Shown here one piece after another: positions 7,026 through 16,786 of a DNA stretch of 36,252 bases; the first letter of the stretch is position 1, and every line of letters starts with the position of its first letter. Origin of the DNA: Bacilli bacterium (GTDB lineage Bacteria; Bacillota_I; Bacilli_A; RFN20; CAG-826); NCBI GenBank assembly GCA_024408565.1, contig JAKSUW010000009.1, positions 1-36,252 on the forward strand. Direction: 5' to 3'. The notes beneath the pieces were generated by a model. That model searched no databases. It saw only the letters and a program-made list of their open reading frames with translations, and was not told the DNA's origin. The translations under genes and the position numbers were made by a program.

Positions 7026-8411
7026 TTAGTCTTTAAATAGAATTTTCTGTTTCCCTGGCCAATGATATTTATCAAGGCTATTTGGCCAACCTTTACTGCT
7101 ATTTTTAAACTTATTTGCCACCTCTTCACTAGCAACTTCAAATGTAACTGGGCAATTAAAAAAAGCGCTAGTGGCACAAGTAGGTATTTCATCTTGAGTA
7201 GTAAAATTAGTTAAATCTACATTAGTAAGAGCATTACAAGGATAGAAAGCGTCATCACCGATTGAAGTAACGCTATTAGGGATAGTGACAGAGTTAAGAG
7301 AACTACAAGAAGAGAAGGCGCAACTGGCAATTGAAGTAATGCTACTAGGAATGATGATGGAAGTAAGGGAAGAACAACCATTGAAAGCAAAATTGCCCAT
7401 AGAAGTAACGCTATTAGGGATAATAATAGACGCAAGAGAGGAACAATTATAGAAAGCGGAGCCACCGATGGAAGTAACGCTATTAGGGATAATAATAGAC
7501 GCAAGAGAATAGCAATTAAAGAAAGCTTTATCGCTAATTGAAGTAATATAATTGCCTAAATATATACTTGTAACATAGTTATTACAATCATAACCAAGCA
7601 AAAGTTTTAAATTGACAATATTATCAATTATTATTTTATAATCGCCTGGATTATCATAAGTATGAGAAGCATATGCATTAGCGGTTTTGCCATCTCCCCA
7701 ATCGACTTTAATAGTCTTTGTTGCTTTTGCAGTATAATCAAATTCAAATTTATAGTCATCGGCTTTCTCAGGAATTGAAATATCAATGGTTGTATAACTA
7801 GGGATATAGACTGCTTCATAAGTCGTTGATTCGCTCGCTGGCACAATTTCAGGAGACCAACCACCAAAAGTGTATACGTGTTCGCCTTCATTAGGTCTAG
7901 TAGGAGTTTTTCCATCATAATGAGGCATATCACCTTTCTGAACATTTTCATCAACTTCTAAGACATCGTCATTATAATTTACCCAAGTAATGGTATAAGT
8001 AGGAACTACTGGTAATTTAACACCAATATTTTCGATTTTTGCCTCGCCTTCTTTCTTAGCGATTTTATCGTTGTAATGAAATTTTAAATCGCCAATATCA
8101 TCTTTGCTTAAAGGGCTAGCGAAGGTAACAGTTAAATTGAAAGGGGGAAAGCCGACCTCTTCTATAGGAGTTACGGTGGCGCTAATGCTTTGACTACGAA
8201 GAGCAAAAGTAAAAGCACGGCATTCAATCGAACGGTCGATTGGTGTCCAATCTAAAGTAATATTCGCTATTGTTTTAGATTCATCTAGCGTAACCGAAGT
8301 ATCTGCACTAAATTTAACATCTTCGGTTGGTTCAGGTTTATTACCGCCACCACAACTCGCTAAAAGAGAGATCGCCATTAATGGCATTACTAATAAACCT
8401 AGTTTTTTCAT
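7026..8411 (-). CDS. lipoprotein with PKD-like segment and BspA-type leucine-rich repeats
   Basis: The start is taken as ATG 8411 (461 residues), because GAGG lies nine bases before it; the in-frame ATG at 8426 precedes that site. Signal peptide MKKLGLLVMPLMAISLLASC with lipobox LASC, Cys20. It continues with a beta-rich region, an InlB-like stretch (TFGGWSPEIV, YEAVYI) at about 145-205, and a PKD-like motif VDWGDGKTANAYASHTYDNPGDY at about 230-252. About five LRR_5 units of 23 residues (SLASIIIPNSVTSIGGSAFYNCS type) follow to about 405, with a short tail without DUF6273. BspA-like repeats are known in surface adhesins. Downstream of the stop, TTCGCTATTATTTGCCTTCTAATAAAT resembles the 3' end of the DUF6273 paralogues, so the gene may be a recombinant that lost that tail. 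Confidence 0.85.
   Translation of the reverse strand: MKKLGLLVMPLMAISLLASCGGGNKPEPTEDVKFSADTSVTLDESKTIANITLDWTPIDRSIECRAFTFALRSQSISATVTPIEEVGFPPFNLTVTFASPLSKDDIGDLKFHYNDKIAKKEGEAKIENIGVKLPVVPTYTITWVNYNDDVLEVDENVQKGDMPHYDGKTPTRPNEGEHVYTFGGWSPEIVPASESTTYEAVYIPSYTTIDISIPEKADDYKFEFDYTAKATKTIKVDWGDGKTANAYASHTYDNPGDYKIIIDNIVNLKLLLGYDCNNYVTSIYLGNYITSISDKAFFNCYSLASIIIPNSVTSIGGSAFYNCSSLASIIIPNSVTSMGNFAFNGCSSLTSIIIPSSITSIASCAFSSCSSLNSVTIPNSVTSIGDDAFYPCNALTNVDLTNFTTQDEIPTCATSAFFNCPVTFEVASEEVANKFKNSSKGWPNSLDKYHWPGKQKILFKD
7213..7515 (-). repeat. 69-bp tandem coding repeats encoding BspA-type LRRs
   Basis: The plus-strand string GTAACGCTATTAGGGATA recurs at 7405 and 7474, exactly 69 bases apart, with further diverged copies towards 7213. 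Each unit encodes 23 residues. Copies are close enough at DNA level to allow slippage changes in repeat number. Confidence 0.85.
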
Positions 8412-8430
8412 AAATGAAAACCTCATTTTT

Positions 8431-8471
8431 ATTATACATCATTATAGTTAAAAAATACCCTAGACTAGGGT
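8431..8471 (-). terminator. terminator of the lipase-like gene joined to the promoter of the LRR lipoprotein gene
   Basis: On the minus strand ACCCTA-GTC-TAGGGT (8471-8457) is followed by A and six T residues, a short intrinsic terminator eleven bases after the stop at 8483. The same AT-rich stretch leads into TATAAT at 8436-8431 for the gene starting at 8411. This is the third copy of the shared upstream cassette. Confidence 0.65.
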
Positions 8472-8482
8472 TTACTTAAAAA

Positions 8483-10018
8483 CTACTTGTTCGCTTGCGC
8501 TAACATGTAAGCCATAAAGCAGGAAGTAGCTTGGATATGGGCATCGACAATACCATCAGGATCAAAACCATAGAAGAGTATAACTAATAATGAAGTGGTA
8601 ATATCGCTTATCAAAGTCGTGACAAACGGTTTATAAGATTCGATAAGTCCAAGAATAGTTTCTAATGATATTTCAGGTAAATCCATAACCTGCCCTATTA
8701 TTGGCATCAATATTGATGGACGGAGAGTATATTGCACGTACCACTTAGAAGTGGAACTATCTTGTTTAACCTCATCAACATAAAAAACGTTTTGCATGGG
8801 TGATGGATATGAGTGTATTTGTTGTAGTAAGTCTGTACGACAAGCTTCCGCGCTATCTTGACTATCAAAATACTCAGCATCTAGATTCGTGCCGTCTTCA
8901 TCATAATGGTAATCACGGTATTCGTAAATAGTGTTACGATTACAAGCCTTGTCCTTAGTGCAAATAGAATTTAGACAGTCAATTAATGCGTTAATTACCG
9001 CATCTTCACAATAATGATATTCTTTGCCAAAAAAAGTTTTGTATTGTGTTGCGTAAGTCTTCGCCACAGAAAGGGAAACATCTTGTCCAAAACGATGAAA
9101 ACCCATTTCGGTAGTGGGCACCGCTGAAATAAGATCGTCATCATTAAGAATATTAAAAATAGTTTTGTATTGGTCATTAACGGTAGATTTAATTATGGCA
9201 GTGTTATTCGGTGTGTTATATGCATAGGCCCGCACTGTATAACTCTTATCAATTAGGCTACGCGCCATAAGATTAGCAACGGCAGCGCCTCGAGAATGAC
9301 CGGTGATAAAGAAGATTGGTTTTGTGTCTTCTATTTTATGTTCGTCATAATATTGGAGAACGGCTTCTAAAATACGATTAGTCGTTACATCGAAGCCCTT
9401 ATGATTATTTTTGTCTTTCCAATCAGAATGTTCTCCAGGTGAAAATTCTTGATAAGCCTCTGTCTCCGCACCAACATCAAAATCGGACATAAAACCTTTA
9501 CTTGGACCATTCACATAAGAATGATTGTTAACAAAAAACACTTGGTAAGTATTATTTTCATTGATAAAAGTGTTATGCCCCATAATGACATTATCAACGT
9601 CATAAGGATCATCAGAACTAGACTGATATTTACTAGCAACATCAATATATGTAATATCTTGGCAACCAACTTGGGCCATAACTTTGGAAGCAGGGTCAGC
9701 GATAGGAGAATAGGCAGGCGTAAAATCAGGTTTTGTAGCGGAAAATTCGTTAATTAAATACGCACCTAATAAACCTAAATTAGGGTCATACTTTTCTTTT
9801 AAGAAGTTACGATAGTCCATCGCAAAAGACATTGTTTGCGAATAACCACCATCTTGAGTCAATCGAACTTTATATGTATTGTCATCTGGTGCCGGATCTA
9901 GTTCGTTGATAATGCCATCATAATCACGGTCAGGACCGTTAGCTGGTGCTTTGCACCCTAAAAGTGAAGAAATCGAAAAGCAAGCTAGAATAGTGATGGG
10001 AATAATCGACTTCTTCAT
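8483..10018 (-). CDS. lipase-like alpha/beta hydrolase lipoprotein with an N-terminal calcium-binding-like motif
   Basis: A 511-residue exported protein with signal peptide and lipobox LLGC (Cys22). DRDYDGIINELDPAPDDN at about 30-47 is a thrombospondin type-3-like calcium-binding motif. The main domain resembles class 3 lipases: PIFFITGHSRGAAVANLMA places the nucleophile elbow at G240-H-S242-R-G, and NILNDDDLISAVP at about 289-301 carries the likely catalytic Asp. It probably hydrolyses an ester outside the membrane; the substrate cannot be read. It starts seven bases after the lysS stop and may be the last gene of that operon. The stop is TAG, followed by a terminator. Confidence 0.8.
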   Translation of the reverse strand: MKKSIIPITILACFSISSLLGCKAPANGPDRDYDGIINELDPAPDDNTYKVRLTQDGGYSQTMSFAMDYRNFLKEKYDPNLGLLGAYLINEFSATKPDFTPAYSPIADPASKVMAQVGCQDITYIDVASKYQSSSDDPYDVDNVIMGHNTFINENNTYQVFFVNNHSYVNGPSKGFMSDFDVGAETEAYQEFSPGEHSDWKDKNNHKGFDVTTNRILEAVLQYYDEHKIEDTKPIFFITGHSRGAAVANLMARSLIDKSYTVRAYAYNTPNNTAIIKSTVNDQYKTIFNILNDDDLISAVPTTEMGFHRFGQDVSLSVAKTYATQYKTFFGKEYHYCEDAVINALIDCLNSICTKDKACNRNTIYEYRDYHYDEDGTNLDAEYFDSQDSAEACRTDLLQQIHSYPSPMQNVFYVDEVKQDSSTSKWYVQYTLRPSILMPIIGQVMDLPEISLETILGLIESYKPFVTTLISDITTSLLVILFYGFDPDGIVDAHIQATSCFMAYMLAQANK

Positions 10019-10024
10019 AAATAT

Positions 10025-11527
10025 TTATTTCCGGTCCTTCATTGTCGGGAAGAGAATGACTTCGCGAATACTCTTCTCGTTACACATCAGCATGACCAAG
10101 CGGTCAATACCGATACCGATACCACCAGCGGGCGGCATACCATACTCTAAGGCTTCTAAGAAATCGTGGTCCATTTCGTTAGCTTCTTCATCGCCTCTTT
10201 CTTTCGCTTTTAATTGTTCAACGAATCTTTCTTTTTGATCAATTGGATCATTAAGTTCAGTGTAAGCATTGGCCATTTCGTGACCATCAATATAAAGTTC
10301 AAAGCGTTCGACAAACCGTGGATCGGGGCTCTTTTTGGTAAGTGGGGAAACTTCAATTGGATAGGTATGAACAAAAGTTGGTTGAATAAGTTTAGCTTCA
10401 CAGAATTGTTCAAAGAACGCATTCATAATTTGACCCGTTGAAGTGACCAGTTTTGCATCGTATTCAACTTTATGTTCCTTGGCAAGTTTAACCGCCTCGT
10501 CAAACTTAATGTCTTTCGTAAAATCAACGCCAGTGGCCTCTTTAATTAGTTCCGCCATTGAAACCCATTTAAAGGGTTTACCCACATCAATTTCTTTATC
10601 ATCATATTTTAATAAAGTTGAACCAGTCACGTTCTTAGCAACTGTCCGGAATAAGCCCTCCGCAAAAGCGCGCATATCACTTAAATCGCCATAGGCTTGA
10701 TATAGTTCAATCGTCGTAAATTCTGGGTTATGAGTGGTGTCCATCCCTTCGTTACGGAAGAGTCGACCAATCTCATAAACTCTTTCTAAACCACCGACTA
10801 ATAATTTCTTTAATGGTAATTCGGTAGCAATCCGTAAATAGAAATCTTTATCTAAAGTATTATGATGCGTTACAAAAGGACGCGCGTTAGCCCCACCAAG
10901 AATTGGCGAAAGGACGCTTGTCTCTACTTCAATAAAACCTAAATCATCACAATATTTTTGAATCGCACGAATTATCTTGGGTCTCATGATGGCGTTTTGT
11001 TTCGCCTTTTCGTTCACGATTAAATCAACATAACGGTGACGATATCTTTCTTCCACATCGGTTAAACCGTGGTATTTCTCTGGGAATGGTTTTAAGGATT
11101 TAGTTAAATGAGTGTATTCAGTTACTCGCACGGTTAATTCACCAGTCCGCGTTAACATTAAACGGCCCTTAATCCCAACAATATCACCAATATCCGCTAA
11201 TTTAAATAAGGCGTATGGCTTTTCACCAATAATATCAATTCCGACATAGGCTTGAATCTTCCCGGTCTTATCTTGGATATTCATAAATGAGGCTTTGCCC
11301 ATCCGTCTTAACGCATTAATTCGACCTGCTAAAGTTACAATGATATTCGCTTGTTCAAGCGCGGCGTTATCTTTACCTTGGGCAAGGCTTCTTGCTTCAC
11401 TAATCAAATGAGTGCGAACAAACCGATGACCAAACGGATCAACACCTAATTCGTGATACTTGGGTAATTTTTCCCGCCGAACTTTTTCTTGATCGGTGAG
11501 ACTAGTTTCGACTTTCTTTTCTTCCAT
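10025..11527 (-). CDS. lysS: lysyl-tRNA synthetase, class II
   Basis: Charges tRNA-Lys with lysine in the cytoplasm. Five hundred residues, the usual length. The OB-fold anticodon-binding domain covers about 60-145 (ITVLAGRI-like strands, GKASFMNIQD). The class II core shows motif 2, GRLFRNEGMDTTHNPEFTT, at about 254-272, and motif 3, GGIGIGIDRLVML, near 470. The start ATG at 11527 lies 26 bases inside the end of dusB, with AGGAAC upstream, so translation is likely coupled. The dusB-lysS order is a conserved Firmicutes pairing. Confidence 0.97.
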   Translation of the reverse strand: MEEKKVETSLTDQEKVRREKLPKYHELGVDPFGHRFVRTHLISEARSLAQGKDNAALEQANIIVTLAGRINALRRMGKASFMNIQDKTGKIQAYVGIDIIGEKPYALFKLADIGDIVGIKGRLMLTRTGELTVRVTEYTHLTKSLKPFPEKYHGLTDVEERYRHRYVDLIVNEKAKQNAIMRPKIIRAIQKYCDDLGFIEVETSVLSPILGGANARPFVTHHNTLDKDFYLRIATELPLKKLLVGGLERVYEIGRLFRNEGMDTTHNPEFTTIELYQAYGDLSDMRAFAEGLFRTVAKNVTGSTLLKYDDKEIDVGKPFKWVSMAELIKEATGVDFTKDIKFDEAVKLAKEHKVEYDAKLVTSTGQIMNAFFEQFCEAKLIQPTFVHTYPIEVSPLTKKSPDPRFVERFELYIDGHEMANAYTELNDPIDQKERFVEQLKAKERGDEEANEMDHDFLEALEYGMPPAGGIGIGIDRLVMLMCNEKSIREVILFPTMKDRK

Positions 11528-12512
11528 ATTGTTTTAGTTCCTTCTCAATTTGTGTGAGTATTGTTTCTAAGTCTTCTTGGCTCTTAATGGTTTGAGCAAT
11601 CTTATTCCGCCAAGTCTTCGCCCCTTTAAATCCGTCAATGAATTTAGGAGCGATACTCCGTAAGATACTTACCCCAGTCTTCTCACCCTTTTCTTGGATA
11701 AGTTGACGCGAGAGCTTACGACAATATTTTATATTTTCTCGTGGTGAGATGTCACTTAATTTTATCTTTTTTGATAAATACTTATCAATTTGAGTGATTA
11801 AATAAGGGTTTCCTAACGCACCACGCGCTACCATCACCGCTTGTGCTTTAGTAATTTTTAACGCCTTAATTGCATCATCTAACGAGAAGATATTGCCGCT
11901 AATAATTAACGGAACATGCATTTTCTTTTGTAAGTCTTTTAATAAATCGTAGTGCGGTTCTCCACTATATAACTCTTCCCTTGTCCGGGCGTGAATCGCA
12001 ATGGCTTTAACGCCCGCTTTTTCTAAAGCCGCAATATTTTTCTTAAACGCTAAAATATGTTTTTGATCATAACCTAAACGAATTTTGGCGGTGACAGGTT
12101 TTGGTGAATGCTCCACCACACTCTTAACATATTGATAAAGTTTCTTACTATCTTTAAGCCATGCGCTACCAGCGCCATTACTAGTAACTTTATGAACAGG
12201 GCACCCAAAGTTTAAATCCAAGATGTCGTAATCAATCTTTAGTTCATCATTAATAATCGATAACGCTTTTAAAGTTCTTTTAATATCACTACCAAAGAGT
12301 TGTAACGCCACCGGGCGGTCTAGTTTAGAAGTAGCAAGATATTCCAAGGTCTTGTCGTTATGATAAGAAATACCCGCATCCGAAATCATCTCACTCACTG
12401 AATAGCCAACCCCAAAAGGTTTCATGAATTCACGGTAGCTTAAAGAAGTAATGCCCGCCATCGGGGCGAGCACTACTTGGGAAGAGATTTTAATGTTGCC
12501 GATTTTCCACAT
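11502..12512 (-). CDS. dusB: tRNA-dihydrouridine synthase
   Basis: A flavoenzyme that reduces uridines of the tRNA D-loop. 336 residues in a TIM barrel followed by a helical tRNA-binding domain. APMAGITSLSYREFM at about 16-30 is the FMN-binding start, and LDLNFGCPVHKV at about 99-110 contains the catalytic Cys104. The start ATG shares one base with the ftsH stop (TAATG), and the 3' end overlaps lysS by 26 bases, so the three genes are one transcript. I assign DusB rather than another Dus because of the lysS neighbour and general similarity. Confidence 0.95.
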   Translation of the reverse strand: MWKIGNIKISSQVVLAPMAGITSLSYREFMKPFGVGYSVSEMISDAGISYHNDKTLEYLATSKLDRPVALQLFGSDIKRTLKALSIINDELKIDYDILDLNFGCPVHKVTSNGAGSAWLKDSKKLYQYVKSVVEHSPKPVTAKIRLGYDQKHILAFKKNIAALEKAGVKAIAIHARTREELYSGEPHYDLLKDLQKKMHVPLIISGNIFSLDDAIKALKITKAQAVMVARGALGNPYLITQIDKYLSKKIKLSDISPRENIKYCRKLSRQLIQEKGEKTGVSILRSIAPKFIDGFKGAKTWRNKIAQTIKSQEDLETILTQIEKELKQYGRKESRN

Positions 12513-14623
12513 TACTTCTTTTTCGCTTTGACTACTTTCTTCACGGGTTTTGTCACCGGTTGTTCGCCGGGTAATTTACCAGTCTTTAATAAAGAGTCAA
12601 TTTGTTCAGAAGTAATTGATTCATGTTCAAGAAGAGTGTTAGCGATTAATGTCACATCGTCTTTACGTTTACTAATAATGCGTTTAGCTTCTTCGTGCGC
12701 TTCATCAATAATTTCTCGCACCGCCTTATCAATTTCGTTAGCAACTTGCGATGAGAAGTTCTTTTGGCTATTGGTGTAGTCACGGCCAAGGAAGACGCTA
12801 CTAGTGTCGCGTTCATATTGGATTGGACCAAGTTTACTCATACCGTATTCAGTCACCATTAAGCGCGCGATACGGGTGGCAACTTCAATATCGTTATGCG
12901 CACCCGTTGAGATATCGTTAAAGAAAACTTCTTCGCTACTCCGACCACCAAGATAACCAACAATTCGCGCGAAGAGTTCTTTCTTCGTGAGAATAAAGCG
13001 GTCGTTTTCTGGTGTCATTAAGACGTGACCACCGGTTTGTCCACGTGGGATAATCGTAATCTTTTGGACTTTATCGGAATCCGGTAAAGTAAGACCAATA
13101 ATCGCGTGACCCGCTTCGTGATAGGCCACGGTCTTTCTTTCCTTTGCGGTCATCGAACGTGACTTCTTGGCTGGACCCGCAATCCGGCGATCAATCGCTT
13201 CATCAATATCTTTAATTGTGATTTCTTCGCGCTTAGCCCGGACGGCTAAAATCGCCGCTTCGTTCATGATATTTTCAATATCGGCACCCGAGAAACCAAC
13301 AGTCCGTTTCGCTAATGCGGCAAAGTCAACTGATGGGCCAATCTTCTTGTTCCGTGAGTGAACTTTAAAGATCGCTTCACGGCCTTTCTTATCTGGTAAA
13401 CTCACCGTAATTTGCCGGTCAAAACGACCCGCTCTTAATAAGGCTGGATCAAGGACGTCATCACGGTTAGTGGCCGCAATCACAATGATGCCAGAATTAT
13501 CTTCAAAGCCATCCATTTCAACTAGTAATTGGTTGAGGGTTTGTTCACGTTCATCGTTACCACCACCTAAACCAGCACCCCGTTGACGACCAACGGCATC
13601 AATTTCATCAATAAACACTAAGCATGGTGCGGTTTGTTTAGCTTTTCTAAACATATCACGGACACGTCCCGCGCCAACACCAACAAACATTTCCACAAAG
13701 TCCGAACCCGAGATACTATAGAAAGGTACACCTGCTTCACCAGCACACGCTTTCGCTAATAAGGTTTTACCAGTTCCTGGTGGACCAACAAGTAAGATAC
13801 CTTTTGGTAATTTCGCACCAAGTTTAGAGAACTTACTTGGTTCTTTTAAGTATTCAACTACTTCTTGCATTTCGGCTTTTTCTTCATCGCAACCGGCGAC
13901 ATCATCAAAGCGTACTTTCGCGTTGTCTTGTCTACGCGCCCGGCTTTGGTTAAAGCTTAAAGCTTGTGAGTTAACACCACCAATTGATTTTGATAAGCGC
14001 GAGAATAAGAAGATGGCAATAATCGCAGTGACCACTAACATAATAATTGTTGGTCCCCAAACATCCCACCAAGACACCGCGAAGGCGTCATTAGTTAAAA
14101 AATAGCATTCACCAGCTTCTTCTGGACGAATGCTGGTGCTATAAATAAGCATGCTGCTTCCAAACACATCGTGATAACTGTGGTGATAATATCTAGTATT
14201 CCCATCAATCGTTTCTTTATATCCTAATCCTTTGGCTTCTAAGTCAGCATTCACAAAATAAGATTTACTAACTTCGAATCTACCATTATCGTTATCAAAG
14301 CGATTATTAGTTACATTGACAGAAAAAGTATAGAACTTGTTTTCTTTCTTAATATACATAGTGCCAGAAATCGTGGTCATTTGGTTGCCTGAGGCACTTG
14401 AACCACATTTGAAATATTGTGGGGCATCATTATTAATAGCTAGTTGTGTATCAATTTCGTATTCATCCCACACGGTCACACGATTCATTAATCTTGTGGT
14501 GATTAAAGCGATTAAACCACCAACGGCTAAAGCAATGAGAATATAAGGAAGAAGGGTGGCGAAAACGCTGCGCTTTGGCGGTTGTGGTTGTTGCTGTGGT
14601 TGTTGCTTGTTATTTTCTTCCAT
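12512..14623 (-). CDS. ftsH: ATP-dependent zinc metalloprotease FtsH
   Basis: A membrane-anchored AAA+ protease that degrades unneeded membrane and regulatory proteins. 703 residues: a Gln/Pro-rich start, membrane segment at about 21-43, an extracytoplasmic domain of about 145 residues, second membrane segment at about 188-208, AAA module with Walker A GPPGTGKT (280-287) and Walker B LVFIDE (335-340), and a zinc site HEAGH at 502-506. The C-terminus is Lys-rich. GGAGA precedes the ATG. It overlaps the tilS end by 14 bases, the classical tilS-ftsH linkage; the hpt gene usual between them in Bacillus is absent. Confidence 0.97.
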   Translation of the reverse strand: MEENNKQQPQQQPQPPKRSVFATLLPYILIALAVGGLIALITTRLMNRVTVWDEYEIDTQLAINNDAPQYFKCGSSASGNQMTTISGTMYIKKENKFYTFSVNVTNNRFDNDNGRFEVSKSYFVNADLEAKGLGYKETIDGNTRYYHHSYHDVFGSSMLIYSTSIRPEEAGECYFLTNDAFAVSWWDVWGPTIIMLVVTAIIAIFLFSRLSKSIGGVNSQALSFNQSRARRQDNAKVRFDDVAGCDEEKAEMQEVVEYLKEPSKFSKLGAKLPKGILLVGPPGTGKTLLAKACAGEAGVPFYSISGSDFVEMFVGVGAGRVRDMFRKAKQTAPCLVFIDEIDAVGRQRGAGLGGGNDEREQTLNQLLVEMDGFEDNSGIIVIAATNRDDVLDPALLRAGRFDRQITVSLPDKKGREAIFKVHSRNKKIGPSVDFAALAKRTVGFSGADIENIMNEAAILAVRAKREEITIKDIDEAIDRRIAGPAKKSRSMTAKERKTVAYHEAGHAIIGLTLPDSDKVQKITIIPRGQTGGHVLMTPENDRFILTKKELFARIVGYLGGRSSEEVFFNDISTGAHNDIEVATRIARLMVTEYGMSKLGPIQYERDTSSVFLGRDYTNSQKNFSSQVANEIDKAVREIIDEAHEEAKRIISKRKDDVTLIANTLLEHESITSEQIDSLLKTGKLPGEQPVTKPVKKVVKAKKK

Positions 14624-15878
14624 TTTTAATCTCCTTTGTATTTGTAAACTTAATCACAAATTTGGATTGATGGTTATCGACAAATGTTTTGCGGTAACGT
14701 GGGACATAGATGACTTTCCCATTCTTATCACAGAACACTGGCCAGACACTCCGGTACTTGGTTGGCACTTTCCAATCAATGAAGACTCGTCTTAGCTCAC
14801 AAATGTGATGACCAATCTCGACTTGATCATCGGGTTGTGGTGAACGAATCGTGAGTGGATAATGCCGGTCATAAATTTTCCGTTCGGGAGCGCCGCGCGA
14901 AAAATCTAAGTCAAATTCCGGGGTATTTAGTTTACCCGGTTTTTTAAGAATATAGCAATAAGATTTGAATTTATTCTCTTCGTCGACCCCTAAAGTGAGG
15001 ATATCGTATTCCTTCACTAAATTGATTCCTTTGCCTAGGGGCATAGTGATATTAGGTGTTGGTGATAAGCAAAGCTTACGGATCTCTTTAATCCGCCCTG
15101 CGGAGAGGTCTATATGCCGTGGCGCAGTATGGATAAATTCGATTAAAACTTCCGCAAATTCGTCTTGCTCTAACGCAATGAGTTCGCGGATTTCGAGTTC
15201 TTTCGCAATGGTAATTTTCTTCTCTACGTTCCGTACGAAGTCGGCTTGTTCCATATTAAGATCACGAATTTCGCGCAAGATATTCTCGCGGTCAATTTCG
15301 CTTAAATGGGCGATAACGTTTTTCCGAATCCGGTTGCGAAGATACTTCGTTTCAAAGTTAGACATATCAATGGAATAGGGAACTTGATGTTCACGGCAAT
15401 AGTTCAGTAAATCTTCTTTGGTGTACATAAGAAGTGGCCGCACCACAATCATGTCGCGGAGAACCGAAATCTCGTTTAAGCCATATTCTTTCACATGACC
15501 CTTTCGCATCTTTTGCATTAAATAAGTTTCAATTAAATCATCTTGTTGGTGTGCGACAAAGACGGCGGAGGCGTGAATCTTCTTATAAACTTTCGAAAAG
15601 AAATCATAACGGACTTCACGCGCCCATTCTTGGAAATTACCCACTACTTTTAAGCGATTCGTATCAAGGATTTCTAGTGGGACATGAAGTTTCTTACAAT
15701 ACGCGGTGATCGCTTTTTGTTCTTCATCCGCTTCTTTCCGTTTATGGTAATTCACAAAACACACCGTAAAGTGACACTTCGCTTGATAGAGCATATCAAA
15801 AAGCGCCATCGAGTCGGGGCCAAATGAGCACGCTAAGAGATAGCGTTTTTTCGGTGAGAATTGATAAGTGATTTCCAT
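14610..15878 (-). CDS. tilS: tRNA(Ile)-lysidine synthetase
   Basis: Uses ATP and lysine to convert C34 of the CAU-anticodon tRNA-Ile to lysidine, so that it reads AUA. 422 residues: N-terminal PP-loop ATPase (1-210), then the TilS substrate-binding and C-terminal domains (KIYDRHYPLTIRSPQPDD... near 340-360). The PP-loop reads CSFGPDSMAL, so the usual SGGxDS signature is SFGPDS (18-23), with Phe in place of the first Gly; the Asp and second Ser remain. HQQDDLIETYLMQ (about 112-124) matches the family HHxDDxxET motif. Its start shares one base with the preceding hydrolase stop, and its end overlaps ftsH. Confidence 0.93.
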   Translation of the reverse strand: MEITYQFSPKKRYLLACSFGPDSMALFDMLYQAKCHFTVCFVNYHKRKEADEEQKAITAYCKKLHVPLEILDTNRLKVVGNFQEWAREVRYDFFSKVYKKIHASAVFVAHQQDDLIETYLMQKMRKGHVKEYGLNEISVLRDMIVVRPLLMYTKEDLLNYCREHQVPYSIDMSNFETKYLRNRIRKNVIAHLSEIDRENILREIRDLNMEQADFVRNVEKKITIAKELEIRELIALEQDEFAEVLIEFIHTAPRHIDLSAGRIKEIRKLCLSPTPNITMPLGKGINLVKEYDILTLGVDEENKFKSYCYILKKPGKLNTPEFDLDFSRGAPERKIYDRHYPLTIRSPQPDDQVEIGHHICELRRVFIDWKVPTKYRSVWPVFCDKNGKVIYVPRYRKTFVDNHQSKFVIKFTNTKEIKNGRK

Positions 15879-16786
15879 TATTTTTTGTTCAAGAACTCCA
15901 CCACATCTTTATAAACTTGGAGGTGGTCATCTTCGTTTAAGATTTCATGACGCATCTTTGGATAAATCTTTAAATTAACATCGCGGATACCGAATTCTTT
16001 ATAAGTGTTCGCTAACTTGGTAGGACCTTTACCCATATGGCCAACGGGGTCTTCTGCTCCAGCGATAATGAGTAAGTGAATCGTCTTATGGACTTTTCTT
16101 AAGAATTTTTTCCGACCAATTCGACGCATCCCTTTTAAGAACTCAGTGTAGAATCCAGCGGTCGCTGTAAAACCACATAAAGGATCAGCGATATATTTAT
16201 CAACATTCGCTTTGTTATAGCTTAACCAATCAAAGTCAGTCCGACGGTTAGGCACCGCTTTGGCAAATGGACCAGTCACTAAACCGGCTAAAAATTTACT
16301 CGTAAAATCATACCGCCACTTGGGAGTAATAATTCGGGCAAAGCGATAAGCACAGCCCATTAAAACTGGATTTGCGCAATCACTACCGCAGATGATGGCT
16401 TTACCAACATAGCGGTTATAACGTTGAATATATTCTTGCACCATGAAGGAACCCATTGAGTGACCAAAGACATAGTTATCTAAGCCAGTCGCACTTAATT
16501 GGTTCGCTAATTCACCAAAACTTTGCACCATCTTGGAGAAGCCACTCGCGGGCCAGATACCATAGTTCTCGCCCTTATTGATGTTTAAGCCTTGACCATA
16601 GTGATCCAAACAATAAACATCGTAATGGTGTTCGTTTAGATAATTAGCAAAACTATCATAACGGATAGCGGTTTCTTGCATTCCGGTAAAAATCAAAACA
16701 TTGGCTTTTGGTTTACTACAAGTCCAAGCGTATCCATAGAGAGTATCCCCAAATGGATTTTTCACTTTAATCACGTTTCTCGGCAT
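15878..16786 (-). CDS. alpha/beta hydrolase, monoacylglycerol lipase/lysophospholipase-like
   Basis: A 302-residue cytoplasmic protein. The start chosen is ATG 16786, with GAGGAGA eight bases upstream; an upstream in-frame TTG at 16801 overlaps that site and is unlikely. An early strand and oxyanion region LIFTGMQETAIRYDSFANYL is followed by CLDHYGQG and the nucleophile elbow GHSMGSF. AGAEDPVGHMGKG and the final MRHEILNEDD place the Asp and His of the triad. Family members (Hydrolase_4, YtpA/PldB-like) act on lysophospholipids or monoglycerides; the true substrate is unknown. It is joined to tilS by a TAATG overlap, which puts it in the housekeeping operon. Confidence 0.87.
   Translation of the reverse strand: MPRNVIKVKNPFGDTLYGYAWTCSKPKANVLIFTGMQETAIRYDSFANYLNEHHYDVYCLDHYGQGLNINKGENYGIWPASGFSKMVQSFGELANQLSATGLDNYVFGHSMGSFMVQEYIQRYNRYVGKAIICGSDCANPVLMGCAYRFARIITPKWRYDFTSKFLAGLVTGPFAKAVPNRRTDFDWLSYNKANVDKYIADPLCGFTATAGFYTEFLKGMRRIGRKKFLRKVHKTIHLLIIAGAEDPVGHMGKGPTKLANTYKEFGIRDVNLKIYPKMRHEILNEDDHLQVYKDVVEFLNKK

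Noticed and set aside
7213-7515. Regular repeats that could suggest a CRISPR array
   Set aside because: The period of 69 bases is a multiple of three, repeats are contiguous without unique spacers, and they encode LRR_5 units in frame.
14965-15378. Plus-strand frame of 137 codons across tilS
   Set aside because: It is rich in Ser, Arg and Ile as expected from the antisense of tilS and has no ribosome site; tilS motifs are clear on the other strand.
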